Source of the DNA: Alligator mississippiensis
Lineage: Eukaryota; Chordata; Crocodylia; Alligatoridae
Reading direction: 5' to 3'
Assembly (NCBI RefSeq): GCF_030867095.1
Contig: NC_081826.1
Coordinates: 254,366,251 to 254,430,250 of the forward strand
DNA length: 64,000 nt
Shown: positions 49,281-61,860 of the stretch, piece by piece
Layout of the letters: the number at the start of each line of letters is the position of its first letter
Numbering within the stretch: the first letter of the stretch is position 1
Program-made: the position numbers and the translations under genes
Notes under the pieces: generated by a model
Database searches by the model: none
What the model was told of the DNA's origin: nothing
What the model saw: the letters and a program-made list of their open reading frames with translations, nothing else

Positions 49281-52103
49281 TACCCTGCTTTCTCACACTC
49301 ATTCCCAGTCAGAGCTGACCCTGCAACCTTCAAACTTCAGTACTCTGAATTCATCCTTCACTTCTCTGGTCTCCTGCACCATCCTCCATTCCTTCAAGCA
49401 GTTGTGTTTAAAGAACAAAACATTAATTGATTTGGTTATTTAAGCAGCTGTTAATATTTTTAATGTCTTTTTACTAAAACAGTTGTGTGTGATCCCTAGA
49501 AAACAGAAAACAATTTAGAAACTTTTTAAAAACAAGAAATTTATATGTAGTGTATGTGTGTATAGAGTTAAATGTGTGTTCCTATTTTAAAAAAGTGCGA
49601 GCAACAGTACTCTTGGCATAATGTTTCCTGATGAATTTTGACCATGAGAATTCAGTTTTTAAATGATCTTTTCTGGTTATATTATGCACTGTACAAAATT
49701 TGTTTTCTGTGGTTCGAAAGTGGGAAATAGTACATAAGCTAACCTTGGTTTAGAAAGCAAGAAAGATTGTAAAATTTTACTTTATATGACAGTTACACTG
49801 CCTATTAAAAATTGACTCAAGATAAATTATGGTAACAAGATGACAATTCTTTGACCTCAGAATAAATCTGGAGATTTTTCAAGCCAATATCAGGTTTCTA
49901 GATGAAGTTATTGGAGATCTAAAAGCAGAACTCAAAGTGTGACCTGGTTATAGCTTTATCCATGGAGAATTGATTTATGTATGTGGACAGTGCAGTGCAG
50001 ATGCTATCTTAATTCAGATTTAATAATACAGAAGCTATAGTTTAAGTATTGACATTTTTTTCATATCCAAATATCATCAGAAGCTAGGTTCCATCTGTAT
50101 GAGTGTGTTATAATACAATCTATTCATTTGAAAAGCCATTTACAATATCTGAAGAAATAAAATATCTAAAGAGACATGATTCCAAATGCTCTGCTTTTTG
50201 GGTGTTTAACTTTAGATACCTGATAGAGGTCTGATTTTTCAGCAAATGCTGAGTAAACAGTCTTTTTCAGAAATTGGTCCTGTTACAGTATGTCCAGTTG
50301 GGCACTTTTACCTTAACTTCTGAATATTCTGTCCTACTCTTCTGTTCTTCTGTATCCATATAGCACATCTTTGTATATTCTTGTAGTAATTTGGGATTTT
50401 TCTGATAAAACAATCTTTATAGATGTTTCATTGCTTGCCCTCTAAAACAAGGTCTACAGGAGTATAACAACTGTGGCTTTACATCTGAACGAGCTATGCA
50501 TACATGTTAATCACACTATCCATCCATTCTTCTTGCCACTTCTATTGTAAACCAGCAGGGGTTTGGAACTGACAAGAATCCTGTTCTCCGAGCTGGTTAG
50601 AAATCAGGACTCTTGTAAATCTCAAACCCCTGAAGCTGAAAAGAATGGAGCTGATAGTGAATGAAGAAGGAGAGTGTGACATACATACTCTCATGCCTCT
50701 TTGTTTAGTTTATCCTGACCAGAGAAGTAACACAGCTGATAGTTTAACCATTATAAGGGATGCATCTTTTTTTTTTCCTTTTTTAAACTTGGGGTCATAA
50801 AAGGTTAAATTTGACCCTGTCCACCACAACATTCCTTTTATTTGGGAATTCTCAGTGGAAAAGGTGGATACGGTTTAGGCATGTAGGTATAAATTGGATA
50901 TAGATTAAATATACAGATATTGTTGCAGAATAAAATATTTATACAGTTAAATAAGGGATACACAAATCGTTTGCATTCAACATATAACAATAGATTTGGA
51001 AAAATGACCTTCCAATATGCAAGTTCTTTGTAAATATTTTAGTAGTATCGTATATTTCTAATTTAGACTCTGACAGAAACAAATGAGAATGTCTGCTTTC
51101 TTCTTCCCCGGAGATTCAACAGGTAAACAAAAGTATGCACTTGGAGAAATCCCCTGGTTCCTGGGCCTTGCCTTTTGTATTTTGTCTTCCTTTGTCAAGA
51201 TATGCTAATTCCTACAATAGGGTGGGTGGATGTAATTGAATCCTCCAGTGACAGGGGGATTCTTACACTTCTGCAAATAGACAAGAGTCAGATCTTTGTA
51301 GGATGGTGCCCTGCACAGCTTTTTCTTGCACAGCTTGGTTGAGGTAGCTGCATGTGTGACAGTGAGCAGAATTTGAAGGGCAGCTGTGTAGCTGTCAGGT
51401 CACTCATATCTAGCAACAGGAGGGAAGGTAAAGAGTGGAGCAAATAGCTAAACTTCTCATTTATTTTAGGATTAATACTAATAGCTGGTTCTTGTACAAC
51501 AGCTAGTTTGCACCCCAAATTCCTTTACAAAGTAGATAAGGCTTAGTGTTGTATTACCATAGAACCCATAGGCTCTAAGCAAAGTTTCTAATCCTACAAA
51601 GATCTGGTCCTTGTCTAAAGTAGCTTATTGTTGAAGAAAAGTTACATTAGAAAAATGAGATCTAAGGCTTGTACTTGAATTCATCTTAAGCCTGCTTCTT
51701 CTCTAACCTTCCTTCTCTCCTGTTCTGAACTGCAAAAAAGTAATGAAGCAGTGCATCTAATACTGTAATCCTGTGCCTGAGATCATCCTCTAGTGCTGAA
51801 CCATAACAATTTTTCACCCCCTGTTGGCTCCTGGATTTACATCTTCAAGGTTCTAATCTCTGCTATCCTTCTGTCTGGGACATATGTAATCTCCTGCATG
51901 GCTTTTTTATGTAGATATAGAATATGTTTCTAAGGTACTGGAAGGTAAATTAATAGGAACTTTCATACTGGGGATCTGTTGGTTTTTTGTGATTTTTTTT
52001 TAATGTATTAGTGAATATTCTTCCACGTATAGAACAGTTGCTCAGCACGGTAAGGTTAAATTACACCCCCATAAAAAAGTTTGCCTGTTTTGCTTTTTCA
52101 AGG

Positions 52104-53525
52104 TTCATAGATTTCATAGACATTAGGGCATCGAGTCCAGCCCCCTGCCCAAAGGGCAGGAAGTCAGCTGGGGTCATAGGATCCCAGCAAGATAAGCATC
52201 CAGTTTGTTCTTGAAGGTGTTCAATGTAGGCGCTTGAACCACCTCCGGTGGCAGGCTGTTCCAGACCTTGGGGGCTCGGACAGTAAAGAAATTCTTCCTT
52301 ATGTCCAGCCTGAAACGGTCTTGTAGTAGTTTATGACCGTTCGACCTAGTCGTCATCCCCTGAGGTGCTCTGGTGAACAAACGTTCCCCCAGATACTGGT
52401 GGTCACCCCTGATAAACTTATAGGTGGCTATCAGATCACCCCTGAGCCTGCGCTTTTCCAGGCTAAAGAGCCCCAGGGCTCTCGGCCTGTCATCATAGGC
52501 TCTGCTTCCCTGACCTCTGATCATGCGCGTGGCTCTTCTCTGGACTCTCTCAAGCTTCTCCACATCCTTTTTGAATTGTGGAGCCCAAAACTGGATGCAG
52601 TATTCTAGCTGCGGCCTCACCAAGGCCGAGTACAAGGGGAGAATGATGTCCCGGGATTTGCTTGAGAAGCATCTATGGATGCAAGCCAGTGTTTTGGTCA
52701 CTTTACTAGCCGCAGCATCGCATTGCAGGCTCATGTTCATCTTGTGGTCAATGATGACCCCTAAGTCTCTTTCTTCCATAGTGCTAGTCAGTGTAGCACT
52801 GCCAAGCCTATAAGGATGCTGCGGGTTTTTCTTCCCAAGGTGGAGAACCTTGCATTTATCGGCGTTGAACACCATCAGATGCTCGTCCGCCCACTTGCTG
52901 AGCCTGTCCAGGTCAGCCTGGATCACCCGCCTGTCTTCTGGTGTGGATGGTTTGCCCCAAGTTTGGTGTCATCGGCAAACTTGGCCAGTCCGCTTCTGGC
53001 TCCAGTGTCCACATCATTAATTAAGATGTTGAACAATATGGGTCCAAGGACAGAGCCTTGGGGGACCCCACTGGTCACAGGACACCATGATCAGTGACTT
53101 CCATCAATTACTACCCTCTGGGTCCGACCACGGAGCCAATTTTCCAGCCAGTGGATCGTGGTGGACCCAAAGCGACAATTGGCCAGTTTCACCAAGAGGT
53201 GATCATGGGATACCAGATAGAAGGCTTTTTTGAAGTCAAGATATATGACATCAATCTCTTCTCCCTTGTCCAGGTGATAGGTCACCTGGTCGTAGAAGGA
53301 AATGAGATTGGTCAAGCAAGACCTACCTGCGACAAACCCGTGCTGGCTATCCCTTAAGATGTTGGCATCGGCCAGTCCATTAAGGATGGCCTCTTTAATA
53401 AACTTTTCTAAGATCTTCCCCGGGATAGAAGTCAGGCTGACGGGCCTATAGTTAGCCGGATCCACTTTCCTCCCTTTCTTGAAGATAGGCACCACATTGG
53501 CCTTCTTCCAGTCTTCAAAGGTTGC
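52104..53525 (-). pseudogene. CR1 LINE reverse transcriptase, 5'-truncated
   Basis: On the minus strand the copy starts near 53525 with DWKKANVVPIFKKGRKVDPA. It continues through VIYLDFKKAFYLVSHD (motif A) to LENWLRGRTQRVVID, shifts frame around 52930-53090 (where the FADD region lies), and then reads cleanly from 52926 to 52174, ending NTFKNKLDAYLAGIL. The 3' tail is at 52104-52170 (GATTTCATAGACATTAGGG on the plus strand). It belongs to a different CR1 subfamily from the copies at 16397 and 27968, judging by its protein text. Confidence 0.92.
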
Positions 53526-53883
53526 TTTGGCTCTCAAGACCTTCATCTGACTAAGTAGTATGGAAGGTAGGGGACAAGTATAGGAAAGTTATCACGGCAG
53601 ATGCATTTATTGGACCAAGTGAAATCACTGGTTTTTGAATCTTAAAAGACTTTTCAATTTCTCTTCCAATGACTATACTGTAGTCAGCATTGTGTTGATC
53701 TGTGATGTTTGACTCAGGTAACCTCAGTGGCTTCATAGATGATGCTGATGACAACATTGTCACACATTCCTCAGGAATCTTTAATATAAGCCTGTCAGAT
53801 ACAAATATGGAAGATTTTTCTTCTGCATACCAAAAAAGAGCATCTTGAATTTTAATAGACTTTTGCAATGGGCCACTTATAAC

Positions 53884-54841
53884 TAGGGCTGTCAAATTAT
53901 TTAAAAATTTGATTGAGACACATATACACAACACCCAGCAGGTAAGTCTGTGGAGGGGGAAGGGCAGGGGGGCAGATCGAGGCCCCATGGTGAGGGATGG
54001 AGTGGGGCAGGGGCAGGCACTGGGGTGAATGGGGCCCCAGGGCCAGGGTGGGTTGTGGGATGTTGTATGAGACTTGTACATGGGCATGGGGAGGGCGCGG
54101 CTCCCTGTCACTGCGCGCACCCCTGAGGGAGGCATGGGGTGCACATGCCCCCTCATTTGTGCATGGGGCAGAGACAGGCTACCCTCTGCGGGTTGGGGCT
54201 CTGCGCCCTGCTGCCTTTGTCCCAGGAGCTATGTGCTGGCCATGCCTCATGCTCCCTGCCTGCCTGGCAGCAGGAGGCATAACATGGTGTCGCGTGGCTC
54301 CCAGGGCAAAGGCAGCAGGGTGCAGAGCCCCAGTCTGTAGCAGGCAAATCACCTCTGCCCTGCACACAAATGGGGACACATGCCCCACATGCTTCCCTTG
54401 GGGGTGCACGCAGTGACAGGGAGACATGCCCCCCACGCCTCTGCACAAGCTGCACACAGCAATCCACAACCCACCCCAGCCGAGGGACCCCATTCACCTC
54501 AGCACCTACTTCTACCCTGCTCCCTCCCTCACCATGGGGGCCTTGATCTGCCCCTCCCTCTCCACAGCCTTACCGGCATGGCACCGCTCTGCAGGCAGTG
54601 GGCGGGCTGCAGCTGCTTGTGTGTGTGTGCGTGCGCATGCATAACTACCTGCAATCTGTGCCTAGGCTGCCCTGCGATCTTCTGTGCTGCCACTGCTGTT
54701 CCACTGGGTGTCCCAGAGGCAGTGGAATGGAGCCCAGGCACAGGCTCCAAAACCATGTGTGCGATTAAAGCATAAAAAAAATTAATCCAAGAAGCACTCA
54801 TGTTAATCACGCACGTTAACTGTGATTAATTGACAGTCCTG
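53884..54841. mobile_element. hAT element with perfect TSD CTTATAAC
   Basis: CTTATAAC flanks the element at 53876-53883 and 54842-54849. The ends TAGGGCTGTCAAAT and CAGGACTGTCAATT (read inward) are inverted repeats, and the subterminal TTAATCACG/GTGATTAAT words are typical of this reptile hAT group. The 958-bp interior is GC-rich with no transposase frame. Confidence 0.92.
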
Positions 54842-55004
54842 CTTATAACACTGCATCTTAAAAAACAAATTAAATCAGGTGCATGCTCTCCATACTGAAA
54901 AGAGCTCAGTCATCAACACTCTTCTTTAGATGTAACATTGATGGGGAAACTTGAGCATTTCCCCTTTTTCTTTTGATTATCTTTGTAAATTGCAAATATC
55001 TTCA

Positions 55005-55116
55005 TTAACGGAAGATGGCATAGAGTGCACCCTCAGCAAGTCTGTGAGTGACACCAAGCTGGGGCGTTTAGTAGATATGCTGGAGGGTAGGGCTAGGATT
55101 CAGCATGACCTAGACA
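55005..55116 (+). mobile_element. CR1 LINE fragment, left part of an interrupted copy
   Basis: It encodes DGIECTLSKSVSDTKLGRL, where the FADD motif has decayed to SVSD, and MLEGRARIQHDLD. The text breaks off at CCTAGACA (55109-55116) and resumes at 56401 with AAATTGGAGGATTGGGCC, so the two parts were once one element. Confidence 0.85.
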
Positions 55117-55625
55117 CATTTAAGGTTTTCCTGGGCGTGTCCTCTTTTTTGGCCCTGTCTTCACATCTGGGTGGGTTTTTAAAATGCGAGCAAATGTCTG
55201 GGTTTTTGTTTTGCCTCCGCTTTCCCATGCTGGCTGCTTGGGGCTGGGAGCAGCGGGCAAACTGATTGGTTGTCAGGGGTCACGTGGTTTGTGCACCAGC
55301 CCTGGCAAACTGCTCCCAGGTAAGAGAGACAAATTGTTTGTGTGCGTGTGCCTGTGTGCACTGCGTGGACAGCAGGGCTGGGGGGACGGGGTTGTGGGTC
55401 AGGAGTGAGGGGCACTGGCAGTGCTGGGCGGCAGGGGGCTGTGGGTTGGGAGTGAGGAGCACTGGCGGCGCTGGTGAGGCAGGGTCTTGGGAGTGAGTGG
55501 CAGAGGCAGGGTACAGGCATATCACTGCCCCCCCCCCATCATATACCCTTCCCCTCTCTACTCCCCCTTCTCCTCCCCCTCCTATCCACAGGTGTCCTCT
55601 TTTTTGGTACTGGAAATATGGTAAC
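55117..55625. mobile_element. Inserted DNA element (outer of two)
   Basis: The CR1 target octamer CCTAGACA lies on the left (55109-55116). It is reconstructed on the right if the later insertion at 55633-56392 is removed. That supports an 8-bp duplication, as in hAT elements. The ends do not pair well; instead GTCCTCTTTTTTGG occurs as a direct repeat near both borders. The assignment is therefore tentative. Confidence 0.55.
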
Positions 55626-55632
55626 CCTAGAC

Positions 55633-56392
55633 CGGTAATCACCAACCAGTTGATCATGATCAACTAGTTGATTGTGGAGCCTCTGCCAGTCAAGCTCAGT
55701 CTGGAGGCACTGAGCATGTGTGAGCATGTCCACGCTCAGCCCCACCAGACTGAGAAAGAGCTCAGGTGGTACACAGGATAGGTACCGATCGGAGCCCAAG
55801 TGGCGGTACACAAAGGTAGGTACTGATTGGAGCCCAGGTGGCTTGTCCAGGCTCAAGAAGGCTCCTGCTGCTGCGTGCATCCTGGCAGAGGCCTCAGGGG
55901 AACATGCACCCCCTATTTGAGCACAGGGTGGAAGCAGATACTGCTGCACACTGAGCTTTGTGCCCCAAACCCTGCTGCAGCTGCCCTGGGAGCACTGTGA
56001 TGCCACGTGCATCCTGCTGCTGGGCTGACACCTACGTCCTACGCACAGATTGTGGAGGGGCATGTGCCCACTGGCCGTCCGCCAGGGTGCAGACAGAGGC
56101 AGGAGCCCCCCCGTGCCTGGATGAGCCGCCCTGTCTCTGATCACCCCGCCACCCGGCTTGGCTGGTGCCCTGCTCACTCCAGACCCTGCCCCTGCCCCAC
56201 ACTCTCCCTTTTTAAATACCAGATCAGTTTTTGAATTAAAGTGCAACCCAGGATCTGCTGTGTGCAACCCCTGCCTCCCCCTTCCCTCTCCCACAGACTG
56301 ACCAGCTGGGCGGGGCTGTGGCACGCAGTAGATCCTGGGTTGCACTTTAATTCAGAAAGTGACCTGGTACTTAAAAAGGTTGGAGACCACTG
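55633..56392. mobile_element. hAT element (inner of two) with perfect TSD CCCTAGAC
   Basis: CCCTAGAC flanks both sides (55625-55632 and 56393-56400). The ends CGGTAATCACCAACC and CAGTGGTCTCCAACC (read inward) match at 11 of 15. The 760-bp interior has no transposase frame. It landed at the right border of the previous insertion. Confidence 0.85.
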
Positions 56393-56400
56393 CCCTAGAC

Positions 56401-57213
56401 AAATTGGAGGATTGGGCCAAAAGAAATCTCATGAGGTTCAATAAGAACAAGTGTAAAGTTGTGTACTTAGGATGGAAGAATCCCATGCACTGCTGCAGCC
56501 TGGGGACTGGCTGGCTGGGCAGCAGCTCTGCAGAAAAGGACCTGCGGGTTACAGTGGACAGTAAGATTGATATGAGTCAGCAGCATGCTCTTGTTGCCGA
56601 GAAGGCTAATAGTATACTGGGATGCATTATTAGAAGCGTTGCCAGCAGATTGAGGGAAGTAATTATTCCTTTCTATTTGGCACTGGTAAGGCCACATCTG
56701 GAGTACTGTGTTCAGTTTTGGGCCCCTCACTATAGAAAGGATGTGGACAAGTTGGCAAGAGTTCAGTGGAGGGCAGTGAAAATGGTTTGGGGGCTGGGGC
56801 ACATGACTTCTGAGGAGAGGCTGAAGGAACTGGGTTTATTTAGTCTGCAGAAGAGAAGGCTGAGAAGGGATTTTATAGCAGCTTTTAACTAACTGAAGGG
56901 TGGTTCCAAAGAGGATGGAGCTAGATTGCTTTCTGTGGTGGCAGATGACCGAGTAAGGAGCAATGGTCTCAAGTTGCAGCAAGGAGGTATAGGTTGGATA
57001 TTAGGAAGAACTTTCTCACTAGGAGGGTGGTGAAACACTAGAAAGGGTCACCTAGAGAGGTGGTGGAATCTTAATCATTGGAGGTTTTTAAGGCCTGGAT
57101 CTACAAAGCCCTGGCTGGAATGATATAGTTGGATTGGTCCTGCTTTGAGCCGGGAGTTGGAGTAGATGGCTTCCTGAGGTTCCTTCCAACCTTAGTTTTC
57201 TATGAGTCTCTGA
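56401..57213 (+). pseudogene. CR1 LINE, right part of an interrupted copy
   Basis: The frame from 56401 to 56892 reads DWAKRNLMRFNKNKCKVVYL, VTVDSKIDMSQQHALV, YLALVRPHLEYCVQFWAPHY and LFSLQKRRLRRDFIAAFN. Then stops appear, and the 3' tail reaches TTTTCTATGAGTCTC near 57213. It is the continuation of 55005-55116. Confidence 0.9.
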
Positions 57214-58196
57214 TAAATTGCATTATATGATAGAATTAGCCCCAGAGTTTCCTATTCCTTTGGTGGAACAGTCCTTTTAGTCAAAAGTTCCTGAAATGAA
57301 ATCCTTTTTCATCTTAGTTGATTATGGTCTTTGTTATTTGGCTAGAAGAAGTGAGATACTGAAATGATTAAAACTGTTTTCTATACTTGAAACCATGGGG
57401 AGCTTGTTTGATAGTAATGTAATAATGATACTAAGTGTCAAATTTGAATGGAATGTTGTTGGTATCCTTTATCCATTTTATAGGAATTGTGAAGAAATGA
57501 TATAATTGGACTTCTGATTTTAGTCATCTTAAAACTGAAAAGGTTTTCCTTGAAAAGAAAAGAATAGTAAAAATGTCTCTTTCCTTTTCTATTTATTTGC
57601 ATCATCAGTATTTGGGGCACTGGAACCTCCTGGAACACCATGGTTTTTTTGTGTATGTAGGACATGGCTGCTTTCACATTTCTAAAATTTGTTCTTCAGA
57701 TTTTTTTCCCCCTGGCAGGGTTTGGAGGGGCAGAGTGGCTTTCTTTTTTATTTATTTTTTAGCTCAAAACCAAATTTACTCTGTTGTTTTCCATATCTGA
57801 TGACTGGTGGTTAATAAACATTTACTTTTCCTTTAAGGCAGTTTATTTACAGTTTGTGTGCATTGATTCAGTATCCTGTATGCAAATAAAGATTCTTTCA
57901 ACCTTTTTTCCAGAGGTGTCCTTTTCCAATTTTACTACTGTTTCATAACTGTTGATTATACAATAGGTGAAAAGCAAATTGTCAGTTGACTTCCAAAGAA
58001 GTTCTCTGGACTGTGATACTGTCTCTACCAAGCTGAATACCTTTGGCAGTGTTTTGGGGGGGGTTCTTTTTTCCCCAATTCCTCATTTTTCTTTCTTTTT
58101 TCTCAGAGAAATGCGGGAAGTTTTAATGTTCTGGCACTCCACACAGAGCAACTCATAGTATTGTAGTGATGGAATCTGAATAAAGACCATCTAGAG

Positions 58197-58458
58197 CAGA
58201 AGTGGTCAACCTTCAGCATGAGTACTGACTATGGCACAGGCAGCCTGTGTGTGGGGCACTCAGAAGATCAGGGAAAAGACAGGCAGCACAGTGTCAGATA
58301 GGAAAAGGAGCAGAAACCAGACTATCAAATCAGACAGGGAGCACAGGGCAGGGAACAGAAAGCAGAGCAGCGGATCAGGTAAGGGAAAGGGATCAGTGTC
58401 ATTCAGGGAGGTGTGGGGGCTAATGTGGCATGTCTGCCAAAAAGGTTGGCCTCTACTG
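58197..58458. mobile_element. hAT element, first of a tandem pair
   Basis: Ends CAGAAGTGGTCAACC and CAGTAGAGGCCAACC (read inward) are inverted repeats matching at 12 of 15. The flanking octamers ATCTAGAG (58189-58196) and GTCTAGAG (58459-58466) match at 7 of 8. Confidence 0.82.
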
Positions 58459-58466
58459 GTCTAGAG

Positions 58467-58859
58467 CAGATGCTCAACCTCCAGCCTGTGGGCCATATCT
58501 GGCCCATGGAGCTGTGTCATCCAGCCCAGGTCTGGAAATAAGTTGGTGCTTGCGGAGTGGTGGCAGTCCTAATTGATGTTCCCCTGCTGACAGATTTCTG
58601 GATCCATAGCATGAGGAGCTCCATGGGACAAATGATGTGGTTCTGCACATTACATCACACCAGCTTGAGCAACCATGCAGCATTGTTCAACAGTCACATT
58701 CAGTGCCTGGGGTCAGGCAGGCTCTGGCTGGTGTGTAAGACTGGGCAGGTGCACCAGATCCCACCCATGCACCAGATCCCACCCATGCTGGAGCTGGCCT
58801 GCGAACTGGTTGCGCACGACTCATCTGACCCACAGGGCCCAATAGGTTGAGCACCACTG
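58467..58859. mobile_element. hAT element, second of a tandem pair
   Basis: It begins CAGATGCTCAACC directly after the first element's right duplication and ends GGTTGAGCACCACTG. The flanks GTCTAGAG and GGTTAGAG match at 6 of 8. The second element thus used the first element's duplicated octamer as its own target. Confidence 0.75.
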
Positions 58860-60057
58860 GGTTAGAGGGTTGCAGCAAATGTCAGACATGAGTAATTCCC
58901 TTAAGGCTGGTTCTGAAAAAAATGTCAGCCATGCAGCCAAATACTGATTATGGTAGGAGAGGGGTGTTTGAAAGCATTTCCTAGTGTCACCCCATATGGG
59001 TGATCACCCTGTTCCTTCTCTGCTCTCCCCACTCAGTTTCCAGTTTCTCACGCTGATCTCTTTCAGGTTTCTGGCTTTTGCTGTGTCCCTGCACTTTTCG
59101 TGATTTTTTCTTTGCTTTCTTCACTTCGGATTCCAAACTTCTAGACAAGGTACACAGCCTGATTTGCTCTGTGGAGCACAGCTCATTAGCAAGGCATTCC
59201 ACTTGGGTTATGAGCCTCTTAGGATGGAGGCCATCAGCTGTTTCTCTTCACCCTCAAGTAGCAACCATTTGTATTCCCCCACTGGGTATAGTCTTCCCCT
59301 CCCTTATTACCAGAATAATAGGTTAGTGTTTAACTGTAGATTGACTGGATTTCCTGATTCTCCTTTCTGGTTTCCCTGATTTTGCACTAAAGAGATTTAG
59401 CCCGCACAGTTTTGAAGGACACTGCAATTTTTCAAAAGGTTGTTGTAATGCACTACCCCAAAAGCTCTCTGGAGCTGCCTGCTCTGCTTAAACTATTCAG
59501 AATGAAGTATGTATGTGAATTCCTGAGCCTATAAGACTACAGCCTCTTTCAGGCTTTTGTAATCAATTTTTAATTGCATTTTGCTTTAGTGGCAAACAAG
59601 GCCCTGTATAAATTAACTTCCCACTCAAAACATTGCTTCTTATCCTTATTAGTTTCTCTAGTAAAATACCTTGTTACTTTAACAATTTCTACAGTTTCAC
59701 AAGTTCCTCCCCCTCCTTCAGTTTCTTAGCTGGTTAAATAATTTTTGTATCATTGTTTACATTGGTAGATCTTCCCTGACTTGGAATTAACAATACCGTG
59801 AGGTAGTTAGCATCAGGAGCAATGCGTAGGGGGTAGCGCCACTGTTGGCAGCACCTGCGGGTGGTTGCTGACCCCTGGTTGGCAGTCGCCACCCTTCCAC
59901 CCCCGCCGCCAGCACTGTTGGTGGCATCTGCAGGAGCTCCACGCTTACCGCTACCAGGCTCCCACCACCAGACTTCAGCTGCCGCCAGCTCCAGCCACTG
60001 GGGGCACGTGCCGTTTATGGTTAGCGGCGTTAGCCTGAAGTCAGGCAGAAGGCAAAA

Positions 60058-60140
60058 TATGTTTGCACCTTATAGACTAAATAAATCAGAGATGTATAGC
60101 AGAACTTTTGTGAGCCCTAGCTCACTTCATCATGTAGTAT
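60058..60140 (-). repeat. Reverse copy of the dispersed repeat at 49205-49280
   Basis: On the minus strand it reads ATGATGAAGTGAGCTAGGGC, CAAAAGTTCTG and TTAGTCTATAAGGTGC, matching the repeat tail at 49205. Confidence 0.55.
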
Positions 60141-60361
60141 GCCAAGGGTTTATTTTTTCCAAAACATGCCTTTCTGCAAACAAGAGAGTCTTCAGTTTCT
60201 ATTTCTCTCATTAAGCAGTTGAAAAGTATATAAATTGTGCCTCATCTTTTTCCCTTCTTTACATCATAAAACTTGGTTAGGAACTAAAGACAAGTCTCTA
60301 ATTAACTGGTGTTACTGGTGTCGTTTTGTTGTTGGTTCTTTTCAGAGAGTTCTCAAAAAAC

Positions 60362-60422
60362 AGGGCTGGAAAAGACCATCTAGTCCTACCCCCACTCAAG
60401 GCAGCATGACCGCTGTCTAAAC
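60362..60422 (-). mobile_element. Old CR1 LINE, 3' tail
   Basis: GGGCTGGAAAAGACCATCTA with the following CTAGTCC phrase is the reverse complement pattern of a CR1 3' end. The element continues at 61026 after two insertions. Confidence 0.7.
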
Positions 60423-60753
60423 AAGAGGTATCACACTCAATAGGCGCTGCAGGCTGGGTTGGGCCCACGGACTGAACCTGTGTGCATCGGATTCAGCGTG
60501 CAGAGCTGGTGTGGGCGTCACATGCAGCATGCATCCTGGACCAACCCTGCGTACTGCATGCAGCACACATGCCGACTCCACTCCCGCATATAGTAGGCTG
60601 GCATGTGTTGCACACAGCGTGCAGGGCCAGTTCAAGGTGTGCAGCAATGCAGCATGCAGGAGTCCAGTCCAAGACCCACAAGCAGCACCATCGTCCAGAT
60701 GATGGGGCTTCATGGGCTGGATCCAACCTATGGGCCATATCTTTGACACTCTG
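60423..60753. mobile_element. hAT element with perfect TSD GTCTAAAC
   Basis: GTCTAAAC is repeated exactly at 60415-60422 and 60754-60761. The ends (AAGAGGTATCACACTC and CAGAGTGTCAAAG read inward) are degenerate inverted repeats of the CAGRGGTRTCA type. The interior carries many GCATGCAGC-like words, as in 19745-20189. Confidence 0.78.
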
Positions 60754-60761
60754 GTCTAAAC

Positions 60762-61025
60762 CAGGGGCGCTCAACTCCCAGGCTCCCCCCTGCCCAAAAT
60801 TTTGGCAGGGAAGGGTGGGGAACAGTGGCAGCATTAATTGCTGCTCCCCTGCTGCCAAATTTGTGGATTCATGGGAAGCCTTGTGGGCTGGATAATGCAG
60901 ACTTGCATACTAGTTTGGGTGTGTGGGTTGAGTATAGGCCTGGTCTACTGTGCGCGCAGGTCAGGGCAAGCATGTTTCTGATCTGCTGGGCACATGGGTC
61001 AGGGAGAAAAGATTGAGCACCACTG
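60762..61025. mobile_element. hAT MITE adjacent to the previous element
   Basis: It begins CAGGGGCGCTCAACTCC right after the previous element's duplication and ends TTGAGCACCACTG. The flanks GTCTAAAC and GTTAAATC match at 5 of 8. The body shares wording with the elements at 14737, 39348 and 58467. Confidence 0.72.
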
Positions 61026-61585
61026 GTTAAATCATTTCAAACAAACATTTATCTAATTTACAGTTAGAAGCATTCAGTGATGGAGAATCCCTAGCCTTTT
61101 CAGATAGTGTATTCTTGTACTTTCTCTCATTGTTAGGAAGCTCTTCCTAACAGCTAAATCTTGCTTGTTTCAGCCCATTATTTCTTGTCCTGTCCCTATT
61201 GACACAGAGTAACTGTCTGCCAGGCACTTAAAACAACCCTTTTTCTGTTTAAAGACTGTTACCAAATCCCCCTCAATTATCTTTTCTTCAAATGAAATGG
61301 TCCTCGTTCTTCCAACCTTTTCCCCCATATTTCATATTTTCGAAATCTCTGATAGTTGTTGTTGGTCTCCTCTGATCTCTTCAGTTTGTCCACATTTCTC
61401 AAAGCACAGTGCCCAGAACTAGATGCGTTACCCTAGAGGAGGCCTTGCCAGAAGAAGAGTTACTCCTTGCAACACACGTGATGTTCGACTTAATACATCT
61501 TATTATGCTATTAGTTTTTTTCTTCCAACAGCATTACAGTGTTGAGTCATATTTAGCTTGTGATCCACTATAACCCTAAGCATAA
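61026..61585 (-). mobile_element. Old CR1 LINE, C-terminal coding remnant
   Basis: On the minus strand this contains decayed versions of the CR1 3' coding region: the CCCATTATTTCTTGTCCTGT phrase, the CTCTTCAGTTTGTCCACATT phrase and the AGTGCCCAGAACTAGATGC phrase on the plus strand are the usual antisense CR1 text. It is older than the other copies and full of stops. Confidence 0.78.
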
Positions 61586-61798
61586 TCATCATCAACATCT
61601 TCACGCTCCTCGCTGGTTGTGTAATGTTGAGATAAAACACTTGACTGATGGGAGTTGCTGTTTGAAACTTGTGCAATAAAACTGATTTTGGGGGGGAATT
61701 ATTTGAATGAGGAAGTTAGAGCATGATACACTGAGATTGGGAGATCTTTCCAAACATTGAGAACAAAACAAAAGGACCTGCAAAGACTACAATGGTAG

Positions 61799-61860
61799 AA
61801 GGCAAGGTTGTTTGGGTAAATGTGATATCATTTATTAGACCAACTGAGTGGTAGACTGGT
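61799..61860 (+). repeat. Second copy of the 35705 repeat
   Basis: AAGGCAAGGTTGTTTGGGTA and TGTGATATCATTTATTAGAC match 35712-35760 closely. A weaker relative (GCATTTATTGGACCAAGTGA) is at 53600-53625. Confidence 0.6.

Noticed and set aside
55539..56345. A 268-codon minus-strand frame
   Set aside because: It spans the border of two nested DNA elements and therefore cannot be an old gene; composition is that of GC-rich repeat DNA.
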